Positions 51,810 through 60,441 of a DNA stretch of 64,000 bases are shown one piece after another; the stretch's first letter is position 1, and each line of letters begins with the position of its first letter. Both the position numbers and the translations under genes were made by a program. Origin of the DNA: Erwinia sp. OLFS4. GTDB lineage: Bacteria; Pseudomonadota; Gammaproteobacteria; Enterobacterales; Enterobacteriaceae. The stretch lies in contig NZ_MOMB01000050.1 in the NCBI RefSeq assembly GCF_002752165.1, positions 62,001 through 126,000 on the forward strand. Reading direction: 5' to 3'. A model generated the notes under the pieces. The model was not told the origin of the DNA and did not search any database. It was given only the letters and a program-made list of their open reading frames with translations.

Positions 51810-52481
51810 GTGGTGGCAGGGATGCGTGTACGTTATATCAATAAAAAACTGTTAAAATCCATTCTGTTAATTTGTCTTGCCGACGGTATCTTCGGTCTTT
51901 CATATGGTTCGACTGCTACCAGCTATGGTTTTCCGCTGTGGGTGGCGGCTGCGCTGTCGGTATTGGTGCTGGCAGGGGCGTCAGAATTTCTCTTTGTAAC
52001 CATTGTTGGTGGCGGCGGTAGTATTGCCGCTGCAGTGGTTGCCGGCCTGTTAGTCAACGCCCGTCATTTGCCTTTTGGTATGGCAGTGAAAGATTTAATT
52101 GGACGTTCAGCAACGCGTTATCTTGGCTATCACATTATGAATGATGAGAGCGTGGTAGTCGGGCTGGCGCAAAAATCGCCGCGGCGGGCCAGGGCTGCGT
52201 TCTGGCTGTGTGGCATGGGCATTTTCCTCATCTGGCCATTGTGTGTGGTTTTGGGTGGGGTGATTGGGCAAATTATCCCGGATCCTGCTTCCATCGGGCT
52301 GGATGCCGTATTTCCGGCTATTTTGCTGGCGCTGACGTTGCAAGCGCTGAAAAACCGGCAGACGCTGATTTCTGCGCTCAGTGGTGTGACCATCGCACTG
52401 ATTCTTTCGCCTTTTTTACCGGTTGGCTTACCGGTACTCTGCGCGTTGAGTGGTTTACTGATAAGGGATAAAACATCATGA
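51810..52481 (+). CDS. azlC: AzlC family branched-chain amino acid exporter
   Basis: A 223-residue membrane protein of the AzlC family, the large subunit of two-component branched-chain amino acid exporters (relatives of E. coli YgaZ). The family phrase LADGIFGLSYGSTATSYGFPLW is near residues 22-43, then GASEFLF near 57 and NARHLPFGMAV near 83. Six or so helices follow. The ATG at 51822 is an equally possible start. The stop overlaps the azlD ATG by four bases. This pair is absent from the E. coli locus. Confidence 0.85.
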   Translation: MVAGMRVRYINKKLLKSILLICLADGIFGLSYGSTATSYGFPLWVAAALSVLVLAGASEFLFVTIVGGGGSIAAAVVAGLLVNARHLPFGMAVKDLIGRSATRYLGYHIMNDESVVVGLAQKSPRRARAAFWLCGMGIFLIWPLCVVLGGVIGQIIPDPASIGLDAVFPAILLALTLQALKNRQTLISALSGVTIALILSPFLPVGLPVLCALSGLLIRDKTS

Positions 52482-52804
52482 TGGCCCATCCGTGGTGGAT
52501 CGTTGCCGGTATTGTCGCACTGGCAGCCGGAACCTATCTGATTCGGCTGACCGGCGTCGTTTTAGGAAACCGGCTGGCTCTGGGGGAAAACAGCCGTCAG
52601 CTGCTAAATGATGCGGCTACAGTTTTGCTGGTTACCGTGGCGGTGATGGCCACTTTTCTGCAGAATGGCCATTTTGCGGGTAGTGCCCGCGTCGCTGGCG
52701 TTGTGGCAGGCCTGCTGCTGGCGCTGGCACGGTAGTCGCTGATTGTGGTTGTTATTGCAGCGGCGGCAGTGACTGCCATGCTGAGATATTTTGGCATCCA
52801 CTAA
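52478..52804 (+). pseudogene. azlD: azlD-like exporter subunit with in-frame TAG
   Basis: This frame encodes the small AzlD subunit, but an amber codon at 52733-52735 stops it after 85 residues. Reading past the TAG, the same frame continues for 22 codons (SLIVVVIAAAAVTAMLR then YFGIH) to TAA. That continuation supplies the hydrophobic last helix and the usual length of about 108. The upstream part has GTYLIRLTGVVLG near 20 and a Val/Ala-rich helix. It may be a recent nonsense mutation (a one-base change from CAG is enough), a suppressed codon, or a sequencing error. The truncated product probably lacks one membrane helix. Confidence 0.75.
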
Positions 52805-53099
52805 AATCGGGCGATACAGCGGTTTTTCACTGTTTAAGCGTAAAGATTTTGGCATTATGATGCATCGGTGGCCCTGATAAGGGCCAGGCGGCTTTGCGGA
52901 TAACATCTTGTTGCTTTTCAAGGTGCCAACGGGGCTAAACCCGTAACAGGAGAGTCTGCTATATTCTCCATGCTTTCAATATTTCAAACACCTGATGGTT
53001 CTGCTCTGGGTGAGGATAACGATATTCGGGGTTGCTGCGAGACGGCAAAGCCCGACCAGACAGGTCAGGATGTTATCGCCACTAAAATGGAATAACGTT

Positions 53100-54809
53100 A
53101 TGATTAAAAATATAAATTTGTGCGCAGTTTCAGTTTGCGCCGCACTGTCTGTCGGCACAGCCTGGGGTGCTGACGGAGATTATCAGCTGGAGCAGGTGTT
53201 GATGCTGAGTCGTCATAATCTGCGTGCGCCACTGGCCAATAACGGCAGCGTATTACAGCAGGCGACAAAGAAAAGCTGGCCGTCCTGGCAGGTACCTGGT
53301 GGTCAGCTGACCACAAAGGGGGGCATTCTCGAAGTGTATATGGGGAATTACACGCGCGAATGGCTGGTCAGGCAAGGGCTGATTAAAGCCGGAGAATGTC
53401 CGACAGATAACACGGTGTATGCTTACGCCAATAGCCTGCAACGCACCCTGGCAACCGCGCAATACTTTATCACTGGTGCCTTCCCCGGTTGTGATGTGCC
53501 GGTATCCCATCAGGATGAAATGGGCGCGATGGACCCGATTTTTAACCCGGTGATCACCAACGGTAATGCCGACTTCCACAAACAGGCCCTTAATGATTTA
53601 GCCGATGCAGATAAAAAGCTGGCGCTGAAGCCGGCTTTACAACGTCTGGAAAAAATCATCGACTACAGAACGTCACCTGAGTGCAGCGGCAAGAAAAAAT
53701 GTGATCTTAGCGATAGTGAGCAGAATAAATTTACGGCGGACAACGGCAAAGAGCCAGGAGTCAGCGGTCCGCTGCGTACGGCTAATGCACTGGTTGATGC
53801 CTTTACCTTGCAGTATTACGAAGGGATGCCGCTGGATCAGGTTGCCTGGGGACAAATCAAAACTGCAGAACAGTGGAAAGCGCTGTCAGCGATCAAAAAT
53901 GCTTACCAGGACACATTATTCGGCACGCCGGCGATTGCCCGCAATGTTGCGGCACCGCTGCTTGATTATATGCGCAGTATGCTGGTAGACCAGGATAAAG
54001 ACAGCGCGCCTAAAGTAACGTTAATGGTCGGACATGATTCTAATATCGGTTCGGTTCTGACGGCGCTTGATTTTAAACCTTATATCCTGCCGCTTCAGAA
54101 TGAAGAGACACCCATTGGCGGCATGCTGGTATTTGAACGCTGGCATGATAAAAAAGCTAACCGCGACCTGGCGAAGGTTGAATATGTCTATCAGAGTACT
54201 GAACAGCTGCGTAACGCACTGCCGCTCAGTCTTGATGCGCCGCCTCAGCGGGTAACATTACAAATGAATGGCTGTCAGCCAGATGCCAATGGTTACTGTC
54301 CGTGGGATCAGTTTGTTAATGTGCTGAATGTTGCGTTGCAGAATACCGCGATGGCGCCGCAGCCGGCTGCTGATGCCGCCGCCGCCGCAGCGAAGGCTGC
54401 CCAGCAAAAAGCCGCTGACGATAAGGCGGCTGCGGAGAAGGCCGCCCAGCAAAAAGCCGCTGACGATAAGGCGGCTGCGGAGAAGGCCGCCCAGCAGAAA
54501 GCCGCTGCCGATAAGGCGGCTGCCGAGAAGGCCGCCCAGCAGAAAGCCGCTGCCGATAAGGCTGCTGCCGAAAAGGCCGCCCAGCAGAAAGCCGCTGCCG
54601 ATAAGGCTGCTGCCGAAAAGGCCACCCAGCAGAAAGCCGCTGACGATAAGGCAGCTACGGAGCAAGCCGCGCAGGAGAAAGCTGCCGCCGATAAAGCCGC
54701 TGCTGATAAAGCTGCGGCAGACAAAGCCAGCCAGCAGAAAGTCCCGGCAGATAACAACGCGTCGGCTTCTGTCAGTGTGAAAGCAACTGAAGGTGCTGGC
54801 GGCCAGTAA
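53100..54809 (+). CDS. agp: Glucose-1-phosphatase with Ala/Lys-rich tail
   Basis: This 569-residue periplasmic histidine acid phosphatase releases phosphate from glucose-1-phosphate. A signal peptide ends at AWG (residue 23). The catalytic RHNLRAP motif is at 38-44 and the HD proton donor at 312-313. Residues 1 to about 415 match E. coli Agp, which stops there (413 residues). The remaining 150 residues are an added tail of Ala, Lys, Gln, Asp and Glu made of 15-residue repeats, unlike any Agp I know. The start follows a weak GGAATAAC ribosome site; a frame opening 35 codons upstream lacks a signal peptide. Confidence 0.93.
   Translation: MIKNINLCAVSVCAALSVGTAWGADGDYQLEQVLMLSRHNLRAPLANNGSVLQQATKKSWPSWQVPGGQLTTKGGILEVYMGNYTREWLVRQGLIKAGECPTDNTVYAYANSLQRTLATAQYFITGAFPGCDVPVSHQDEMGAMDPIFNPVITNGNADFHKQALNDLADADKKLALKPALQRLEKIIDYRTSPECSGKKKCDLSDSEQNKFTADNGKEPGVSGPLRTANALVDAFTLQYYEGMPLDQVAWGQIKTAEQWKALSAIKNAYQDTLFGTPAIARNVAAPLLDYMRSMLVDQDKDSAPKVTLMVGHDSNIGSVLTALDFKPYILPLQNEETPIGGMLVFERWHDKKANRDLAKVEYVYQSTEQLRNALPLSLDAPPQRVTLQMNGCQPDANGYCPWDQFVNVLNVALQNTAMAPQPAADAAAAAAKAAQQKAADDKAAAEKAAQQKAADDKAAAEKAAQQKAAADKAAAEKAAQQKAAADKAAAEKAAQQKAAADKAAAEKATQQKAADDKAATEQAAQEKAAADKAAADKAAADKASQQKVPADNNASASVSVKATEGAGGQ
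54396..54710 (+). repeat. Seven tandem 45-bp repeats in agp
   Basis: Seven back-to-back 45-bp units (54396, 54441, 54486, 54531, 54576, 54621, 54666) each encode a version of [15 protein letters not shown]. Units 2-5 are very alike at DNA level; units 4 and 5 are identical. Units 1, 6 and 7 have drifted, and a partial eighth follows. Being a multiple of three, copy-number change would keep the reading frame. The coded segment resembles the helical domain II of TolA in composition. Confidence 0.95.
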
Positions 54810-54837
54810 TCGATTCAGATGTTGTACATACTCTGAT

Positions 54838-54863
54838 ACCGCCCCTTCCGGGGCGGTTTTTTT
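54838..54863 (+). terminator. Terminator after agp
   Basis: An 8-bp GC-rich stem with a 4-base loop followed by seven T, 28 bases past the stop. Confidence 0.93.
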
Positions 54864-54876
54864 GTGTCAGGTGTGG

Positions 54877-56253
54877 TTAGCCGTCGTGGCTGACCACCAC
54901 CAGTTTCTGATTAATAAACTCTTTGATACCCAGGTCAGATAGCTCACGACCGAAACCAGAACGTTTAACACCGCCAAAAGGTAATTCCGCTGCGGTATCG
55001 CTGGCGGAGTTGATATAAACCATACCGGTTTCGATTCGGGAGGCCATACGCCGTGCGCGGGCGATATCAGAGGAAAAAATTGCCCCGCCGAGGCCAAAAG
55101 GAGAGTCATTGGCAATAGCTACAGCCTCATCGTCATCTTTAAAAATATACAGCTGGGCCACCGGACCAAAAAATTCGCTATACCACGCCGGATTATCCCG
55201 GTGAATATCAGTGAGAATGGTGGGCTGATAAAAACAACCTGGCCCCTGAACTGCTGCGCCACCGGTTATCAGTCTGGCGCCGTGCGCTAAAGCCTGTTCA
55301 ACCTGCTTTTCCAGCCGTGCGCGGGCTGATGCAGAAGAGAGCGGCCCAAGGGTCGTTTGTTCATCCAGCGGATCGCCAATACGAACCCCGTTGAAAGCTG
55401 CAATAAATTTTTCGATAAACAGATCGGCTACTTTTTCATGGATCAGAAAGCGTTTGGCTGCGGTACACACCTGGCCGCAGTTGCTGAGCCGGGCGTTGGC
55501 ACCGGCTGTGACCGCTTTATCGAGATCGCAGTCATCCAGAACAACAAACACATCGTTACCGCCAAGTTCAAGAGTGGTTTTTTTCAGGTGTTTTCCTGCC
55601 TGAGCGGCGACAGCGCTACCTGCGCGCTCTGAGCCGGTCAGGGCGGCACCCTGAATACGCGCGTCAGCGAGCAGCTGACTTACCTGTTGATCACTGATAA
55701 AAAGGTTAGTCCAGGCGCCTGCTGGCGCTCCGGCCTGCTCAACCAGTTCAGCGAAGCGGCTGGCGCAGTGCGGCACGTTGGGAGCATGTTTTGCCAGCAC
55801 CGGATTACCCGCGGCAAGGTTAGGTGCCAGTACGCGCATCAGCTGATAATAGGGAAAATTCCATGGTTCAACGGCGAGCAGCACACCAATCGGATGATGT
55901 TCAACCCAGGCGTCACCTAAATCACTGCTATAGGGCACAGGTGCGAGGAATTTTTCAGCATTGTCGGCATAGTAACGGGCAATCCGGGCGCAAAGACGTA
56001 CCTCGCCCCGGCTCTGGTTGATAAGTTTTCCCATTTCACGACTGGCAATGGCAGCCAGTTCATCCACCTGCGATTCAATTAACTCAGCAAGCTTATGTAA
56101 TACCTGCAATCGTGGCGAAATATCGCCTTTACACCAGCTGGAGTGGTAGAGCGCATCAGCGGTGGCCAGTGCAGCTTCAACCTGTTGGTTGTTATGCTCA
56201 GGCCAGGTTTTTATCAGCGTATTGGTGGCAGGATTAATGCTTTGATAAGGCAT
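54877..56253 (-). CDS. NAD(P)-dependent succinate-semialdehyde dehydrogenase-like
   Basis: A 458-residue aldehyde dehydrogenase closest in pattern to the Sad/YneI type of succinate-semialdehyde dehydrogenases. The oxyanion Asn132 lies in EPWNFPYYQ, the general base Glu229 in LELGGNDVF, and the catalytic Cys263 in NCGQVCTAAKRF. The C terminus has FGGVKRSGFGREL. Substrate is inferred only from family resemblance. It sits between agp and yccJ, which are adjacent in E. coli, so it looks like an insertion into a conserved spot. A ribosome site GGAGCC precedes the ATG. Confidence 0.85.
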   Translation of the reverse strand: MPYQSINPATNTLIKTWPEHNNQQVEAALATADALYHSSWCKGDISPRLQVLHKLAELIESQVDELAAIASREMGKLINQSRGEVRLCARIARYYADNAEKFLAPVPYSSDLGDAWVEHHPIGVLLAVEPWNFPYYQLMRVLAPNLAAGNPVLAKHAPNVPHCASRFAELVEQAGAPAGAWTNLFISDQQVSQLLADARIQGAALTGSERAGSAVAAQAGKHLKKTTLELGGNDVFVVLDDCDLDKAVTAGANARLSNCGQVCTAAKRFLIHEKVADLFIEKFIAAFNGVRIGDPLDEQTTLGPLSSASARARLEKQVEQALAHGARLITGGAAVQGPGCFYQPTILTDIHRDNPAWYSEFFGPVAQLYIFKDDDEAVAIANDSPFGLGGAIFSSDIARARRMASRIETGMVYINSASDTAAELPFGGVKRSGFGRELSDLGIKEFINQKLVVVSHDG

Positions 56254-56285
56254 GTTGGCTCCTTATTGATTGCATGCAGGGAATG

Positions 56286-56307
56286 AAAAAGCCCTCTTCC
56301 GAGGGCT
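56286..56307 (-). terminator. Terminator after yccJ
   Basis: On the minus strand a 7-bp stem with a 4-base loop is followed by TTTTT, 18 bases past the yccJ stop and before the dehydrogenase gene, separating the two transcripts. Confidence 0.8.
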
Positions 56308-56324
56308 GGTCAGGTGCCGATCGC

Positions 56325-56555
56325 TCAGACGTTACGACGCTCTACCGGAATACTGTCCCAGGTGAGAACATCACGGTCGGTTTTATTGAAAGCACGAAAC
56401 AGCACCTCATCATTTCCTTGTTGCTGCCAAATCTCTTCGGCAAGTTTTTCATCATAGTTGGCGACTTCAAAGATAGCTTCAGCAATTTCCGTAGACGTTG
56501 AGCGCAGAGAGGCCCATTCGCCAACGTGGTGAGCTTTTGATTGTTGCGTGGCCAT
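56325..56555 (-). CDS. yccJ: YccJ small conserved protein
   Basis: A 76-residue acidic protein with the YccJ core [20 protein letters not shown] near the start and ERRNV at the end. It is 20 bases downstream of wrbA, the conserved pair, and is probably co-transcribed with it. E. coli YccJ is RpoS-linked, and its function is unknown. Confidence 0.94.
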   Translation of the reverse strand: MATQQSKAHHVGEWASLRSTSTEIAEAIFEVANYDEKLAEEIWQQQGNDEVLFRAFNKTDRDVLTWDSIPVERRNV

Positions 56556-56575
56556 ATTTGGTTCTCCCGTTGGGT

Positions 56576-57175
56576 TTATCCTTTAAGTTTGCGCGCCAGC
56601 CCGGCGACGTGTTCTCCCTGATAGCGGACAATGTTAAGTTCAGCTTCTGTCGGCTGACGGGAACCGTCGCCGCCGGCGAGGGTTGAGGCGCCGTAAGGGG
56701 TTCCACCGCGTACCTGAGAAACGTCAAAAAGTTCCTTTGCTGCGTAGCCGATAGGCACAATAACCATGCCGTGGTGGGCCAGGGTCGTCCAGGTCGAGGA
56801 GATTGTATGTTCCTGACCGCCACCGGTGCCGGTTGAGGTGAAAACGCTGGCCAGCTTGCCATACAGTGCACCAGAGGCCCAGAGTCCGCCGGTACGGTCA
56901 AGGAAAGTACGCATTTGTCCGCTCATATTGCCAAAGCGGGTGGGGGTGCCGAAAATAATCGCGTCATAGTTCGGCAGCTCTTCGGTGGTGGCTTCCTGCG
57001 CCAGCTGATTGGTTTTGCCGCCTACCTGGGCAAAGCGTTGTGCGTCCATGGTTTCTGGCACGCGTCTGATGGTCACTTCTACGCCCGGAACACGCTTTGC
57101 CCCCTCCGCTACGGCGTTCGCCATAGTTTCAATATGTCCATACATTGAATAATAAAGTACCAGCAGTTTTGCCAT
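56576..57175 (-). CDS. wrbA: NAD(P)H:quinone oxidoreductase WrbA
   Basis: WrbA (199 residues) is a tetrameric flavodoxin-like FMN enzyme reducing quinones by two electrons. The FMN phosphate loop [10 protein letters not shown] is at residues 9-18, and family segments [15 protein letters not shown] near 75 and GTGGGQEHT near 112 are complete. A ribosome site GGAGTGAATC lies just upstream. It is the first gene of wrbA-yccJ. Confidence 0.96.
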   Translation of the reverse strand: MAKLLVLYYSMYGHIETMANAVAEGAKRVPGVEVTIRRVPETMDAQRFAQVGGKTNQLAQEATTEELPNYDAIIFGTPTRFGNMSGQMRTFLDRTGGLWASGALYGKLASVFTSTGTGGGQEHTISSTWTTLAHHGMVIVPIGYAAKELFDVSQVRGGTPYGASTLAGGDGSRQPTEAELNIVRYQGEHVAGLARKLKG

Positions 57176-57370
57176 GATTCACTCCATGTTTTGTTTAAGA
57201 ATAGCGCTGTCCTCCAGTATAGAAGAAGGGGGATAAAACCGCCTGGCCTGCCGTGTCACACCGACAAAAGAAAGTTACGCTGTCAGCGATGATACCGTGC
57301 GCACTATCGCGGTATTGGCTATTTGTTCAAAGAGAGACGGTTTATCTGCTTACCGTCGGCGTTGTGATGT

Positions 57371-57403
57371 TCAGACAAGTCTTGGCTGCCTGGGTTGCCG
57401 GGC
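57371..57403 (+). repeat. Duplicated motif, copy 1
   Basis: TCAGACAAGTCTT, eight unrelated bases, GGGTTGCC then GGGC. The AGAC-AA-GTCT core is itself a dyad. It is repeated 278 bases downstream with the same internal spacing. Confidence 0.6.
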
Positions 57404-57648
57404 AGAACGCATAACAGGGGGGCTGATCATGTCATCGGCGCGGGGGTAATGTTACTCAAATGCGTAAAGGTGTGGTGCTGACGTTCGTCAGCGCGGAAAA
57501 GTCAGCGGCGATCCCTTTATCCTGTTGCTGTTCGCCGCGTGGTTAGCGTGGTGCCGCTATGGCTATCCCTGTACGCGGTGCCCGCAGTAAAAGCTTGCTG
57601 CATGCCGCGTTACACCTGATTAGGTAAGTTGTCATTGGTTTGCTATTA

Positions 57649-57682
57649 TCAGACAAGTCTTATCACTATGGGTTGCCCGGGC
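57649..57682 (+). repeat. Duplicated motif, copy 2
   Basis: The same 13-base word, same 8-base spacer length and same GGGTTGCC word as copy 1, with one extra C before GGGC. It ends 97 bases before the ydjM-like start. Confidence 0.6.
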
Positions 57683-57778
57683 TCTGATGACAAGGGAACC
57701 TCATCATTATTTCATTTTATGACTATTCACGGCACATATACGCGCTGAACGGCTGACAACCCGGAGAAAGAAAAAGAG

Positions 57779-58759
57779 ATGGATTCCGTTTCACAACTTT
57801 TACTGGGAGCCTCCGTCAGCATGGCAGTTGCGGGTGGCAAATTACCTCTTCGCCAGGCTGCATTGGTCGGGGCCGTCTGCGGTACGCTGCCCGATCTGGA
57901 TATATTGATTGATCACGGTGATGCGATCCGCAATATGACCTTACACCGGACCGGGAGCCACTCACTGTTCTGGCTGACCCTGTTTTCGCCGCTGGCAGCA
58001 GGGTTGGTGACGTTATGCAAGCGCCAGCCAGCACTTTTTGGTCGCTGCTGGTTGGTTGTCTGGCTGGCACTGATTACCCATCCGTTGCTGGATGTTTTTA
58101 CCGTTTACGGCACCCAGCTGGGGCTGCCGTTTACCGACCGGCCATTTGGCATTGGCAGCATATTTATTATTGATCCGCTGTTTACCCTGCCGCTGCTGGT
58201 GGGCTGTGTCAGCGCGCTGTGGCTGCGTAATGCCAGGGGATTACGCTATAACGCTTGCGGTATGATGCTGGCAGGGCTTTATCTGGCATGGAGCGTGGTG
58301 GCGCAGAGCTGGGTCAGTGAACAGGTCACTCAGCAGCTGGCCGCGGCAGGCGAAAAGCCGGCTCCGCTGCTGGTAACGCCGACCGCATTCAACACCCTGC
58401 AATGGCGACTGGTCCGGCTGCAGGGCAACGAATATGGTGAAGCATACTTTTCGTTGTTAGACCGGCATAAGCCGCTGGTGTTCAAACGTTATCCCCGTGA
58501 TATGGCGCTGTATGCGCGTCTGAAAGGTAACTGGTACGTTGATCGTATTGCCTGGTTCAGTCATGGTTTTTTTTCCATCGGCCTTTTGCATGGCCGGGTG
58601 CAGATTACCGATCTGCGCATGGGGGAAGCGCCACAATATCCTTTCACCTTCGACCTTGGGCCCGCGCCGTTGCAAAACTCTTCGATACGGCCTTCACGCT
58701 TACCGTCCGACCGGTTTCCACTGGCTCATGCATGGCGAAAGCTGATGTCGCGCTTCTGA
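57779..58759 (+). CDS. YdjM-type membrane-bound metal-dependent hydrolase
   Basis: A 326-residue inner-membrane protein of the YdjM/YfhO family (putative metal-dependent hydrolases, some SOS-regulated). N-terminal PDLDILIDHGD near residues 38-48, HRTGSHSLFW near 57 and THPLLDVFTVYGTQL near 100 hold the conserved His/Asp set. About four membrane helices occupy 1-190, and a soluble C-terminal part follows. No LexA box was found upstream, unlike E. coli ydjM. The ATG follows AGAAAGAAAAAGAG, a weak site. Substrate is unknown. Confidence 0.82.
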   Translation: MDSVSQLLLGASVSMAVAGGKLPLRQAALVGAVCGTLPDLDILIDHGDAIRNMTLHRTGSHSLFWLTLFSPLAAGLVTLCKRQPALFGRCWLVVWLALITHPLLDVFTVYGTQLGLPFTDRPFGIGSIFIIDPLFTLPLLVGCVSALWLRNARGLRYNACGMMLAGLYLAWSVVAQSWVSEQVTQQLAAAGEKPAPLLVTPTAFNTLQWRLVRLQGNEYGEAYFSLLDRHKPLVFKRYPRDMALYARLKGNWYVDRIAWFSHGFFSIGLLHGRVQITDLRMGEAPQYPFTFDLGPAPLQNSSIRPSRLPSDRFPLAHAWRKLMSRF

Positions 58760-58772
58760 ATTGCGGTGGTGA

Positions 58773-60158
58773 TTATTGATTGCGTCGCTGCCACCAGCCA
58801 ATGGCCAGGATAACAAACCACAGTGGGGTAGCCATCAACGCCCTGCGGGTATCATCCTGAAGCGTTAGCAACACCAGCACGAAAATAAAGAACGCCATGA
58901 CAACCCAGCACATGATGGGGCCGAGCGGCATTTTATATACTGAGGTGGCGTGCTGTGCCGGACGCTGTTTCCGATAAACCAGGTAAGAGCAAAGAATAAT
59001 TGTCCAGACAAACATAAACAGTATGGCTGCCACGGTCGTCACCAGGGTAAACACTGTCATGACATCCGGTATCAGATAAATCAGGGCAACGCCACCCAGC
59101 AAACACAAACAGGAAAAACACAGGCTGTGGGTGGGAACGGCGCGGGGTGACAGTTTGCCGAAAATGCGATGGGCAACCCGCTGCCGGGCGAGGCCATACA
59201 GCATGCGGCTGGTGGAGTAGATCCCACTGTTCGCCGAAGAGGCGGCCGAAGTCAGTACGACAAAGTTGACGATGCTGGCTGCTGCCGGTAAACCAATCAG
59301 CATAAACATTTCCACGAATGGACTGCGATCGGCGACAACCTGTTGCCAGGGTGTGACAGCCATAATGACAATCAGCGCGCAGACATAAAACATAATGATC
59401 CGCAAAGGAATGGCGTTGATAGCGCGCGGCAATAGCTTGAGCGGATCGCGGGTTTCGGCGGCGGCTGAACCCACCAGCTCAATACCGACAAAGGCAAATA
59501 CGGATATCTGAAACCCGGCTAAAAAACCGCTGATACCTTTAGGAAACCAGCCGCCGTAATGCCAGATATTGCTCAATGCAGCATGGCCACCACCAGGCGA
59601 AGGAAAATGCATCAGCACCAGCACAATACCGGTGATAATCAGCGAGATGATGGCAATGATTTTAATGATGGCAAACCAGAATTCCATTTCGCCATACAGA
59701 TTTACCGCTACGATATTTAGCGTCAGTAAAACCACCACACAGATTAAGGTACTTAGCCAGACAGAGAAACCGGGGAACCACAATTGTAAATAGGCACTGA
59801 TGGCAACCACTTCAGCAATGCCGGTGACAATCCAACAGAACCAATAGGTCCAGCCGGTGAAATAGCCAGCCCAGGGGCCGAGCAGATCGGCGGCAAAATC
59901 GATGAAAGATTTATATTGCAGGTCAGATAACAGTAACTCTCCCATCGCCCGCATAACAAAGAACAGCATAAATCCAATAATCATATAAGCAAAAATGATT
60001 GATGGACCCGCCAGGAAAATAGACTTGCCGGACCCCATAAACAGGCCGGTGCCGATAGCCCCGCCAATCGCCATTAGCTGAATGTGGCGGTTATGTAAAT
60101 TACGGCGAAGTCCATGTTGGTCATTGTTTTCAGCCGGCGTGCTGCGGGTATCGTCCAT
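58773..60158 (-). CDS. cycA: CycA-like D-serine/D-alanine/glycine permease
   Basis: A 461-residue APC-family permease with 12 predicted membrane helices. The start region LRRNLHNRHIQLMAIGGAIGTGLFMGSGK and YKSFIDFAADLLGPWAGYFTGWTYWFCW are almost those of E. coli CycA, as is the end block IILCSYLVYRKQRP. CycA imports D-serine, D-alanine and glycine with protons. This is not the E. coli cycA locus, so it may be a moved orthologue or a paralogue. It converges with the ydjM-like gene (13-base gap) with no terminator seen between. Confidence 0.85.
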   Translation of the reverse strand: MDDTRSTPAENNDQHGLRRNLHNRHIQLMAIGGAIGTGLFMGSGKSIFLAGPSIIFAYMIIGFMLFFVMRAMGELLLSDLQYKSFIDFAADLLGPWAGYFTGWTYWFCWIVTGIAEVVAISAYLQLWFPGFSVWLSTLICVVVLLTLNIVAVNLYGEMEFWFAIIKIIAIISLIITGIVLVLMHFPSPGGGHAALSNIWHYGGWFPKGISGFLAGFQISVFAFVGIELVGSAAAETRDPLKLLPRAINAIPLRIIMFYVCALIVIMAVTPWQQVVADRSPFVEMFMLIGLPAAASIVNFVVLTSAASSANSGIYSTSRMLYGLARQRVAHRIFGKLSPRAVPTHSLCFSCLCLLGGVALIYLIPDVMTVFTLVTTVAAILFMFVWTIILCSYLVYRKQRPAQHATSVYKMPLGPIMCWVVMAFFIFVLVLLTLQDDTRRALMATPLWFVILAIGWWQRRNQ

Positions 60159-60441
60159 AATTATTCTCTGCTCCTGTCGATGATGCTGTCGTCGTTTTTC
60201 TGATTCTTATCGCTGCACAGGCCCGCCGTGCCGGTGATATCAGTGCAATAAGTTAAAATAAACGTTGGGGTGATATCTGAATAAAGCTTAATCGACATGC
60301 AAACCAATGTCTGTATTCTTTTACCGGCCAGTGTCGGGACCTGCTGCAGGAAAAGCTTATCGCACCGCAGGGAGGAAAACAGTAAAAAGAAAGCGGATGC
60401 CGCTATGCTAATACGGGTATCAGCCATATAACGGAGGCCGG

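Larger units (their letters stand above)
57176..57778. other. Non-coding gap with a duplicated motif and gene debris
   Basis: This 603-base gap has no convincing gene. It contains two copies of a motif (57371-57403 and 57649-57682). Between them, a short open stretch (about 57508-57588) encodes the hydrophobic string DPFILLLFAAWLAW, then degenerates. That may be the remains of a membrane transporter of the bile-acid/sodium symporter type, a weak guess. The last 50 bases form the leader of the ydjM-like gene. Confidence 0.4.

Noticed and set aside
52869-52886. Hairpin after azlD as terminator
   Set aside because: The 6-bp stem is followed by GC-rich sequence with no T-tract.
54396-54710. Regular repeats that could suggest a CRISPR array
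   Set aside because: Units are contiguous with no unique spacers, and they are in frame inside agp.
54258-54757. Two long minus-strand reading frames opposite agp, rich in Ala/Ser/Phe and Gly/Leu
   Set aside because: They arise because the 45-bp repeat is free of stops in several frames. There is no ribosome site, no family match, and agp explains the region.
57700-57778. LexA box upstream of the ydjM-like gene
   Set aside because: No CTGT-N8-ACAG was found in the leader, although E. coli ydjM has such sites.
60161-60427. 88-residue minus-strand frame upstream of cycA
   Set aside because: It overlaps the leader and control region, shows no family resemblance, and its composition looks like chance.
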